Of a DNA stretch of 12,944 nucleotides, positions 1 to 6,961 are shown piece by piece. Both the position numbers and the translations under genes were made by a program. Every line of letters begins with the position of its first letter. Position 1 is the stretch's first letter. The notes below the pieces were generated by a model, which made no database searches, was not told the DNA's origin, and was given only the letters and a program-made list of their open reading frames with translations. The DNA is from DASPXY01 sp038227745 (GTDB lineage: Bacteria > Planctomycetota > Planctomycetia > Gemmatales > Gemmataceae), in assembly GCA_038227745.1 (NCBI GenBank), contig JBBRPS010000228.1:1-12944 (forward strand), given 5' to 3'.

Positions 1-1
1 C

Positions 2-2263
2 ATCCTCGGCTTCGTGGCGGCGGTCGTGGGCCTCCTCGTCGGCGTCGGGCGTCGGCGGCACGTCTGGGTTCGGAGGAAACTCATGACGCGCTTCGGTGAG
101 TTCAAGGAGCGCGACGCGCAGCTCAGCGAGCGCGTCGAGGCGGTCAAGGAGCGGCACAAGGTGCTGCCGGGCAGCAGCAAGGACTACGCCACGCCGATGG
201 CCGGCACCACCCTCGCGGTTTATCAGCAGATCGAGAAGGATTGCCGGGATCTCGCCGACGACTGGCTGCGGCGCATGGACCTGTGGGACCGCGTCGAGGG
301 CCTGACGCGGGCGCAGGGGCCGTTCGGCGCCGGCCGCTACAAGGAGGCGGGGCGACTGCTCAACCAGCTCGGCTCCTTCGACACGGTGGACGACGCCTGC
401 CGGAATTGTGTCGCGCAGCTCGACAAGCTGGAGCAGGGCCACGAGCACGCCCGCATCCTGACCGCGCGGGCCGAGGAGACGGCGGCCGAACTGCGCAAGC
501 AGGTGGAGTCCGTCCGGGCGCTGCCGCTGCCGACTGGCCCTTACGAAGAGGAGCTACAGCGCTGCGTCGCCCGCACCGAGGAGGGCAAGATCGCCCTGCC
601 GGCCGACCCGCTCGGCGCCGTCGCGGCCCTGGAAGACGCCCGCAAGAAGCTGACGGCCCTGAACCACTGGATGGACGAGGCGGCCCGCCTGTTCCGCCGG
701 GCCGGCGAGGCGATGGAGGAGCTGGAGCAGGTCGCGCGGCAGGCGGCGTCGCGCCGCGCCGGTGGCCTGCTTCTGACCGAGCCGGGCGGCAACCCGGACC
801 CACTGCTTGAGCAAGGGCGTGGCGAGCGCGCGGGGGCGCTGGAGGCGCTGGAGCGTGCCGACGTCGAGACGGCTGCCCGGGGGCTGGACGCGGCGTTCGA
901 TGTCGCGAAGCAGGCGGCGGACGCGATCGAGCGGCAGGCGGCGGCCCGCGAGCATTGCGCCCGCGAGGTGCCGGCGCGCGCGGCCCAGGAGCGACACCTC
1001 CGGGACGCGGAGGGCGAGGCGGCGTCGCGGCGCCACGAACTGGAGCGCGACTTCGCCCCGGACTCGTGGCACGAGGTGGCCGACAACCTCGCGCGCGCCC
1101 GCGACCTGCTCGTCGTCTCCGAAGGACAGTTGCGCGAGGCGGCTTCGGCATCCGCGGACGGCGTCCAGCACTATTTCCGGGCCACCGAACTCCTCGACCA
1201 GGTGCGGCGCCAGCAGGACGAATCGGAGGTCCTGATCGCGGGAGTCGGCGACTGCCTGGGACGGCTGACCGAGCTGCGGCAGGAGTGCTACCGGCAGCGG
1301 GAGGAGGTAGGCGACCTGGCGCGGCGGGCGCATGGTTACCTCGCCGACCGCCATTACGCCGTGCGGGCGCCGGCCCGGGCGCGCCTCGATGCGGCGGAGA
1401 ACGCCCTGCGGCAGGTCCGCGGGGAGATGGACGGCGTGCGCCCGCACTGGCCCGCCGCACACGGCCGCCTGGGAGAAGCACGCCAGGGCTACACGGACGC
1501 GCTGCGCGAGGCGGAGGCCGACGTGCGTGCCCACGACCAGCTGACGGCGAAGCTGACCGACGTGGAGCGCGAGGCCGAGCGCGTCGGCCACTTCCTGCGT
1601 GACCATCCGGAGGCGCGTATGGAGGCGAACCGTACACACCGCAGTGCGGCCGACGCGCTGGACCGGGCGCGCCGCGAGAGCGCCGGCCGGGGCGCCGACT
1701 GGGCGGCCCTGCTGCGGCACGTCGAGGAGGCGGCGCAGGGGTTGGCGAAGGCGGAGAGGCAGGCGCGGGATGACGTCCACCTGGCGGAGCGGGCGCGAGC
1801 CGAGATCGCCCAGGCGGAGCATGCGGCGGAGCAGGCCCATGCTCACGGCTTCATGGGCTCCCTGCCCATCGACGGTCCGGTGGCGGACCTGCTGGCCCTG
1901 GCGCAGCGGCACCTGGCGGCCCAGGCCTACGAGCAGGCGGCCGAGCAGGCGGCCGCGGCCCAGAAGGCGGCCCGCCAGTCCCAGGAAGACGCGGCGCGGC
2001 GCGCCCGCGAAGAGCAGCAGCGGCTCGACGAGGAGCGACGGCGCAGTGAGATGGCGGCGGCGATACCGGCCGCGGGGGCGGCGGCGCTGATGGCGAGTGA
2101 TGCCTTTGGCAACCCTCCCCCCGACAGTCCGCCTGCATCGAGCGAACAACCGCCTGCGGAGGACTGGGCGGCCCCGCTCCCGAGCGAGCCGGCCGTGGAG
2201 CCGCTGCTTCAGGACGCGCCTCCCGCGGCGTCTGAGCCGACGAAACCACCCCAGGCGAACTGA
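2..2263 (+). CDS. Membrane-anchored coiled-coil protein, 5' end outside the window
   Basis: The frame is open from base 2, so the first GTG at 14 is probably internal and the true start lies upstream. The first visible residues form a hydrophobic segment (FVAAVVGLLVGVG) followed by a basic RRRH stop-transfer cluster, which suggests one transmembrane helix and a cytoplasmic remainder. About 700 residues follow that are rich in Ala, Arg, Glu and Gln, with heptad-like spacing typical of long coiled coils. The last 60 or so residues are a Pro/Ser/Glu-rich disordered tail after an Ala-rich patch near 2050-2095. No catalytic motif is visible. I do not recognise the family. The architecture resembles EzrA-like or TPM-domain proteins in which an extracytoplasmic or membrane N terminus is followed by coiled coils, but the diagnostic part is missing. 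It converges on the minus-strand gene ending at 2461. Coding status is fairly certain because the frame stays open for 2.2 kb with coherent coiled-coil composition. Confidence 0.8.
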   Translation: MLGFVAAVVGLLVGVGRRRHVWVRRKLMTRFGEFKERDAQLSERVEAVKERHKVLPGSSKDYATPMAGTTLAVYQQIEKDCRDLADDWLRRMDLWDRVEGLTRAQGPFGAGRYKEAGRLLNQLGSFDTVDDACRNCVAQLDKLEQGHEHARILTARAEETAAELRKQVESVRALPLPTGPYEEELQRCVARTEEGKIALPADPLGAVAALEDARKKLTALNHWMDEAARLFRRAGEAMEELEQVARQAASRRAGGLLLTEPGGNPDPLLEQGRGERAGALEALERADVETAARGLDAAFDVAKQAADAIERQAAAREHCAREVPARAAQERHLRDAEGEAASRRHELERDFAPDSWHEVADNLARARDLLVVSEGQLREAASASADGVQHYFRATELLDQVRRQQDESEVLIAGVGDCLGRLTELRQECYRQREEVGDLARRAHGYLADRHYAVRAPARARLDAAENALRQVRGEMDGVRPHWPAAHGRLGEARQGYTDALREAEADVRAHDQLTAKLTDVEREAERVGHFLRDHPEARMEANRTHRSAADALDRARRESAGRGADWAALLRHVEEAAQGLAKAERQARDDVHLAERARAEIAQAEHAAEQAHAHGFMGSLPIDGPVADLLALAQRHLAAQAYEQAAEQAAAAQKAARQSQEDAARRAREEQQRLDEERRRSEMAAAIPAAGAAALMASDAFGNPPPDSPPASSEQPPAEDWAAPLPSEPAVEPLLQDAPPAASEPTKPPQAN

Positions 2264-2268
2264 TGAAA

Positions 2269-2400
2269 GAGGGGTCGGGGGCGAGGGGGCGTTGAAGCGA
2301 GCGCGAAACGGCAAGCCAGGCGCGCGACGGAGTGCGCCTGGCTTGCCGTTTCGCGCTCGCGCCATCCCTGCCGGCGTTGCCCCCTCACCCCCGACCCCTC
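2269..2400. repeat. Nested inverted repeat (REP/MITE-like fold-back)
   Basis: Two sets of arms share nearly the same centre. The inner arms, 2297-2323 and 2334-2360, are a perfect 27-base inverted repeat around a 10-base loop and include AAACGGCAAGCCAGGCGC. The outer arms, 2269-2290 and 2379-2400, match over 22 bases with one mismatch and are G-rich on the left and C-rich on the right. Unpaired spacers of 6 and 18 bases separate the two arm sets. The element fills the gap between two convergent genes, so its transcript could act as a bidirectional terminator, although no T-tract follows. The C-rich right arm resembles C/G-rich palindromic repeats dispersed in many bacterial genomes. Confidence 0.85.
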
Positions 2401-2427
2401 TCCCCCGCGTACAGGGGCGAGGGGAGA
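2399..2427. repeat. Small C-rich/G-rich hairpin next to the fold-back
   Basis: TCTCCCC at 2399-2405 pairs with GGGGAGA at 2421-2427 around a 15-base loop. It overlaps the end of the larger fold-back and looks like the second half of the same repeat family. The remaining bases to 2460 contain nothing I can assign. Confidence 0.5.
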
Positions 2428-2460
2428 AGACAAACCGGACACCCTCACTGGGTTCGTGTA

Positions 2461-3348
2461 TCAGGCCTGCGTCCCCGAGGAGCCTCCTCTTGCCGCCCCC
2501 GAGACGGGCGCCCGCTTGCCGGCGAGCGCCGCAGGCATCATCTCGCGCAGACGCTGCGCCGCCTCCACCAGCAGTTCCGGCGGGTGCGGCCACTGTTCCA
2601 GGATCATCGCGCCGCGGTAGGTCCGGCGGCGCAGGCGCTCCAGGAACGCCCGGACGGCCGAGTCGTTCTCCCGCGATGGCCCGGTGAAGAGCGTCAGGTG
2701 GCGGTCGCCGTCGCCGAAGTTTTCGTGGACGTGGAGGTGAATGAGCGGCACGTCCGAAGAGAGCTGGTCGATGTAGCGGATGTAATCGTTGCGGGTCGGG
2801 GCGCACAGGTTGGCGTGGCCGATGTCCAGGCACATGCCCACGGTCCCCGGCCGGGCGAGGTCCACTTCCCGCAGCCGTGCGAAGGTCTCGTTGAAGTCAT
2901 CCGGCGTCGTGTGCGGCGTGTTTTCGATGCTGAGCCGCAGCCCGGCCTTGACGGCGGTGCGGATCACCGCCGTCAGGGACCGCACGTAGCTGTCCGCCCC
3001 CTCGTCCATGTAGAGGTGCAGATTGACCAGGTCGGCGCCGACGTCGCGGGCGAAGTCGAGGCTGCGGAAGAGCAACTCGACGCCGCCAGAGTGCAGGGGG
3101 TTGGCCTGCCAGGGCGCGTGGACCGTGAAGCGGACGTCGTGCGTCTGACCCTGCTCGCGGATCCACGTCCGCGTGGGTCCGTCCATGTCCTCCTCGTCCC
3201 AGCCGGCCGCCGTGCCGTCGGCGTGGACCTTCTTGTCGGAGAACCACTCAAAGGCGTCGAAGCCGTTCTCCAGAGCGAAGGTGAAGGGCTCCAGGCACTC
3301 GGCGCAGGAGATGGCCGTCTGATTGCCGATGCGGATCCGCTGGCTCAT
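2461..3348 (-). CDS. TIM-barrel sugar phosphate isomerase/epimerase-like protein
   Basis: This 295-residue protein matches the AP-endonuclease-2 / xylose-isomerase-like TIM-barrel superfamily, which includes sugar epimerases, hydroxypyruvate isomerase, inosose dehydratase and endonuclease IV. Metal-site residues stand at the ends of successive strands: His77 in TVHAPW, His111 in NLHLYMDEG, Glu142 in SIENTPH, Asp175 and His178 in CLDIGHANL, the His204-His208 cluster in IHLHVHEN, and Glu251 in MILEQW. A complete set like this suggests an active divalent-metal enzyme; the substrate cannot be read from sequence. There is no signal peptide. The ATG at 3348 is preceded by GGAG at 8 bases. It lies 44 bases downstream of the glucan water dikinase on the same strand, so it is probably the last gene of the alpha-glucan operon and may act on a sugar or sugar phosphate released there. 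That link is inference. The C-terminal 20 residues are low-complexity and abut the repeat-rich spacer. Confidence 0.85.
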   Translation of the reverse strand: MSQRIRIGNQTAISCAECLEPFTFALENGFDAFEWFSDKKVHADGTAAGWDEEDMDGPTRTWIREQGQTHDVRFTVHAPWQANPLHSGGVELLFRSLDFARDVGADLVNLHLYMDEGADSYVRSLTAVIRTAVKAGLRLSIENTPHTTPDDFNETFARLREVDLARPGTVGMCLDIGHANLCAPTRNDYIRYIDQLSSDVPLIHLHVHENFGDGDRHLTLFTGPSRENDSAVRAFLERLRRRTYRGAMILEQWPHPPELLVEAAQRLREMMPAALAGKRAPVSGAARGGSSGTQA

Positions 3349-3392
3349 GAGTTTCGCTCCACGGCGCCGTGGGTTGAGGGGGCGTGTCTTAT

Positions 3393-6300
3393 TCAGGCGC
3401 CGCCCAGTCCCACCTGGGGCCGTGTCTGCACGACGTAGAAGCGCCCCCCGGTCACGGCCCCCTCGATGTCCTGCGGCGAACCCAGTGCCCGCTCCACCTC
3501 CAGCCCGACTCGAACGATGCCGCGCAGCAGGTCGCCGCGGAACGCCTCGTCCCAGACCAGCCGCTCGCGCGTGTAATCGAGGGCCCGGTGCTCAGGTTCC
3601 TCCGCCAGGAAACTATCATACAGACCCGCACCGGCGAAGCCCTCCAGATCTTCACCGTTCGAGTCCGAGCGGAAGATCACCCCCTTGCCGTAGAGCCCAA
3701 CGCTCTTGCCGGGATAGGAGATGACCTCGAGGGACAGGTCCGTCTTGCGGCAGACGAAGCCCAGCGCCCGGCCGGGGTAATTGCCGACGAGCGTCTCGCC
3801 CAGGCCCAGCACCACTTCCGCGAACAGCTCGGCGCGGTTCCCCGTGAGCGGGTTCACCGTGTGGATCACGTAGGCGTAATCCGCCTCCACGACCTGCTGG
3901 ACGAGGACCGCCATGCGCAGGGCGTCGTGGGGGATGCCGCGGGCGCGGCGCGAGAGGTAGGCCCGCTCGTTCCACTTCGAGGCCCACACGCGCCGGACGG
4001 CGTGCCAGGCCTGCTCCCACGGGACGGCGGCCAGGCCCACGCGCTGCCAGACGTCCAGCAGCGACGCCTTCAGCTCGGCCGGGGCGGCCATCTCCAGCAG
4101 CAGGGCGCGCACGCGCGGCAGCACCGCGACGGGATCCTTCTCGGCCTCCGCCAGGAGCGCCTCGTACTGCCCGCGCAGCTCCCGGTTCGCGTCGTCCTGC
4201 AGCGCCCTCTCAAAAGCGCCGAACGGCAGGGCGACCGAGGCGGGCAGGCCGATGCCGTCGGGAAGGCGGCCGCGGAGCCCGTTCAGATTGTTCGACTTGC
4301 CGCCCACGATCTCCGGGGTGAACTCATCCTGCGTGACCGCCCACCGTCCGGTCAACGAGGAGGCCTGCAAGCCCACGGGTTGCAACCCGTGGGTTTTCCT
4401 GCCCTTTTCCTCTTCTCCTTCTCCTCTTATCTCCTTGTTTCCTTCCGAGAACTCCACGTCGCCGCCGGGCGTGACCCGCAACGAGACCCTCTTGTCCTTC
4501 AAACCCTTGAGGCGGGCGTACAACTCCGGCTCGAAGCAGGTGGCGAAGAGCACGCCGACGTTGCGCGCCCGCACCGCGACGTGCGCGACCAGGTCGGGCG
4601 TGTCGGAGGTGAGGACGGCCGTAACGCCCTCGGGAATCTCCTCGTTACCGCTGACGACGTCCGCGACGAGTACGGTGGGTTCCGCGAAGCGCTCGGCCTG
4701 GACGTCGATAAGGTGGTCCAGGACGCGCACCCGGCCGGACGCCCCGGCAGGGCTGATGACCTGCCATCCGCCCAGCCCCGCGGCCTTGCGCAGGATGGGG
4801 TCGAGGTGGCGCAGCAGCAGCGCGAACGCGAACGCAGGCCCGCCGCGGATGACCTCCTCGCTGAACAGCGGCACGGTCCACGGCTCCGCCCCAAAGGCGA
4901 CGCCCAGGAACTCGGCCCGGGGCTGCAGGCGCCGATAGACGTCGCTGGTGAACTCCTGCACCCAGCGGCCCGCGCGGTCGGCCACGCTCCGAGCGTGCAG
5001 CGCCCACTCGCGACCGTCGCGCGGCCGCGAACGGAGGGCGTCCCAGTGGGCCAGGCAGAGGGCGACCTCGGGGGCATCGACCGAGAGGTTCAGGTTCCGC
5101 AGGACCAGGTGGACCAGCTCCACCAGCCCGTCGCGGTCGAAGCGACTGAGGTTCTGGCTCTCGATCGCGCCGCGCAGGCATTGCTCCAGCGCCAGGTCGA
5201 GGAACAGCAGGTCGCGCACCGCGGCGTCGTCCCGCTGCCCGCCGAGCGCCGCCTTCACCCCCGCGCGCGCGGCCGTGACCGCGCCCGCAAGATCCCACAC
5301 CGATGGCTGCCGGTGCCGAAGCGCGAGCAGGCCGTCGAGCCGCTGCTGCACGCTCCCGTCGAGGCGGCCGCGCGCCGCCCCAACGGCGCTCTCCAGGTCC
5401 GTGCCTGCGTGGACCGCCTTGAGGATGCGCAGGAAGTTCTCGAACTCGCCGACCAGGGCGCCCTGGCGGTCGGCGTAAAACTCGGGGTCGGAGCGGATCG
5501 GCCGCTCGAAGCCCCGCAGCCGTTCGCGTGTGACGCCGCCCGCCTCCAGCGCCTGGTAGAAGCGGTCGCGGTTCCCATTGCTCTTCAGGAACTCGAGGTA
5601 AGCCTGGCAGATGACGACGTCGTCGGGCGTGGTGTTGTTGTGCAGTTTCTGGTGCCACTCCTCGATGAAGTGCCCGCCCACCTCCTTGATGTGGTTGCGG
5701 TGCATGATCTGGAGGATCTCGTCGCGGATGCGCTGCCCGTCGCCGCCGCGGCCCAGCGTCGTGAACATCTGCCGGACCCAGAAGCGGCGGCCCGCCGTCT
5801 GGTCCTGCCGCCAGAGGGCGGCCAAGCGCCCCGTGAGGCGGTCCTGGGCGTGGCTCAGTTCACGCGGCTTCGTGTTGTAGCGGCGCTGCCAGTCGAGCTG
5901 GCGGATGGCGCTGTAGCGCAGCCACGCGAACAGCAGCGCCAGCGCGTCCTCATCGTCCCGCGCTGCGTCGAGCAGGTCGTGGCACAGGTTGAAGCGGTGC
6001 ATCAGCGTCCAGGAGGGCGATCCCTTCTCGGCGCCGACGATGCGCTCGGCCAGGTCCCCCAGCTTCGCGGAGGACAGACGCGGATCGGGTTTGTTCTCGA
6101 ACAGGGGCAGGTACAGGTCCTTCCCTCCGCTCTTGATCCAGGCGCCGCCTTCCGGCTGGTACAGGACGAACTGCATCCCGCGCGGGCCGGCGCCGCCGGC
6201 GGGCTTGCGGAACGTCAGCTCGAGGTACTGCAGGCCGTCGCGCTGCACGAACGGAGTGCGGACGGCCAGGTGGTCCACGGCCACGGTGCCGGCGGGGCGG

Positions 6301-6914
6301 CAGTCCTCCGGCGGCAGCTTCCACTCGTGATGGCAGAGCCAGGCCAGGCCCCAGTGCAGGTTCAGCGGCGACTCGGCGTCACAGGCCAGGTGGACGCGCA
6401 CGACCTCCGCGCCGGCGCAGGTCGCCACGGCAAGTTGCTCGCCGTTGTCCAGCGTGTGTATATGCCGGGCTGTCACGCCGTGGGTCACCCTCGCCGCCAG
6501 CGCCTCTTCCGGGGTCGGCGGCCCCCCCGGCCCGCGCGGGAGCTGGATGGAGAAGTCCTTGCCGCCGCTCTTGAGCCAGCGCTTTTCTTTAGGGAAATAG
6601 AGGACGAATGGCAGGTTCTTCCACGGACAGGGGAGATCCAGTTTAATCTCCACCTGCCGCTCGCCGCTGTCCGTGAACGCCAGGGGAGTGTGGACAGCGT
6701 TGCCGTCCGCCGGGGCGGTGCCCGCGGGCCAGAGGGTGTCAGGGGGGCGCTGCCAGGCCCCACCGGGGCGGCCACTCACGCCCCAGTGCAGGACGCAATC
6801 CGATCCCGTCTTCAGGCGCACCACCAGGGTCAGCCGCTTGCCGTCGTACTGCCGGGCAACCGACAGACCTTCCCCGAGCGGGGACACTGCATCTCCGTTG
6901 CAAGCTTCGTGCAT
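3393..6914 (-). CDS. gwd: Alpha-glucan water dikinase (GWD, plant R1 type)
   Basis: This 1173-residue enzyme should transfer the beta-phosphate of ATP to glucosyl units of an alpha-glucan and release the gamma-phosphate to water, through a phosphohistidine intermediate. Residues about 30-125 and 160-271 are two related modules, each ending in FVLY...KSGGKD, matching the tandem CBM45-type starch-binding modules of plant GWD. The central region carries GGHFIEEWHQKLHNNTTPDD (about 413-432), a hallmark of this family. The phosphohistidine segment TSDTPDLVAHVAVRARN places the candidate catalytic His at 778. The C-terminal ATP-binding domain (about 855-1173) includes WASKWNERAY, RSDSNGEDLEGFAGAGLYDS (about 1082-1101) and the ending YVVQTRP. 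I chose ATG 6914 because AGGAGG lies 6 bases upstream; the frame stays open to 7217, but that extension overlaps the amylase. It starts 47 bases after the amylase stop. It is shorter than plant precursors of about 1400 residues, which carry a transit peptide. The linker at about 823-850 contains a translated repeat, described separately. Confidence 0.95.
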   Translation of the reverse strand: MHEACNGDAVSPLGEGLSVARQYDGKRLTLVVRLKTGSDCVLHWGVSGRPGGAWQRPPDTLWPAGTAPADGNAVHTPLAFTDSGERQVEIKLDLPCPWKNLPFVLYFPKEKRWLKSGGKDFSIQLPRGPGGPPTPEEALAARVTHGVTARHIHTLDNGEQLAVATCAGAEVVRVHLACDAESPLNLHWGLAWLCHHEWKLPPEDCRPAGTVAVDHLAVRTPFVQRDGLQYLELTFRKPAGGAGPRGMQFVLYQPEGGAWIKSGGKDLYLPLFENKPDPRLSSAKLGDLAERIVGAEKGSPSWTLMHRFNLCHDLLDAARDDEDALALLFAWLRYSAIRQLDWQRRYNTKPRELSHAQDRLTGRLAALWRQDQTAGRRFWVRQMFTTLGRGGDGQRIRDEILQIMHRNHIKEVGGHFIEEWHQKLHNNTTPDDVVICQAYLEFLKSNGNRDRFYQALEAGGVTRERLRGFERPIRSDPEFYADRQGALVGEFENFLRILKAVHAGTDLESAVGAARGRLDGSVQQRLDGLLALRHRQPSVWDLAGAVTAARAGVKAALGGQRDDAAVRDLLFLDLALEQCLRGAIESQNLSRFDRDGLVELVHLVLRNLNLSVDAPEVALCLAHWDALRSRPRDGREWALHARSVADRAGRWVQEFTSDVYRRLQPRAEFLGVAFGAEPWTVPLFSEEVIRGGPAFAFALLLRHLDPILRKAAGLGGWQVISPAGASGRVRVLDHLIDVQAERFAEPTVLVADVVSGNEEIPEGVTAVLTSDTPDLVAHVAVRARNVGVLFATCFEPELYARLKGLKDKRVSLRVTPGGDVEFSEGNKEIRGEGEEEKGRKTHGLQPVGLQASSLTGRWAVTQDEFTPEIVGGKSNNLNGLRGRLPDGIGLPASVALPFGAFERALQDDANRELRGQYEALLAEAEKDPVAVLPRVRALLLEMAAPAELKASLLDVWQRVGLAAVPWEQAWHAVRRVWASKWNERAYLSRRARGIPHDALRMAVLVQQVVEADYAYVIHTVNPLTGNRAELFAEVVLGLGETLVGNYPGRALGFVCRKTDLSLEVISYPGKSVGLYGKGVIFRSDSNGEDLEGFAGAGLYDSFLAEEPEHRALDYTRERLVWDEAFRGDLLRGIVRVGLEVERALGSPQDIEGAVTGGRFYVVQTRPQVGLGGA
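4369..4448 (-). repeat. REP-like palindrome plus purine tract inside the GWD frame
   Basis: Bases 4369-4396 form a palindrome of 28 bases with one mismatched pair, core CCCACGGGTTGCAACCCGTGGG. In the coding (minus) orientation it is preceded by a purine-rich tract, 4397-4448. Together they translate to an in-frame segment, about residues 823-849, with many Glu/Lys/Arg residues followed by KTHGLQPVGL. The segment sits between the phosphohistidine domain and the nucleotide-binding domain, a linker that also varies in plant GWDs. A related purine tract plus palindrome lies in non-coding DNA at 10217-10256, so this looks like a mobile or dispersed repeat rather than protein-driven sequence. Confidence 0.85.
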
Positions 6915-6920
6915 GTCCAT

Positions 6921-6926
6921 CCTCCT
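6921..6926 (-). promoter_or_regulatory. Ribosome binding site that fixes the GWD start
   Basis: On the minus strand AGGAGG is followed by six bases (ATGGAC) and then ATG at 6914. The ATG at 6920 directly abuts the Shine-Dalgarno and is therefore the less likely start. All earlier in-frame codons lie inside or immediately after the amylase gene. Confidence 0.75.
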
Positions 6927-6961
6927 CAAGGCGAGCGTAACCCAGGCGTTTCCCATGCCGG

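Noticed and set aside
2269..2400. Fold-back as a complete insertion sequence
   Set aside because: There is no transposase frame between the arms, and the loop is only 10 bases.
554..2833. Long minus-strand open frame across the coiled-coil gene and the fold-back repeat
   Set aside because: It crosses the convergent spacer and into the isomerase gene in another frame, translating the repeats; its composition is that of high-GC antisense.
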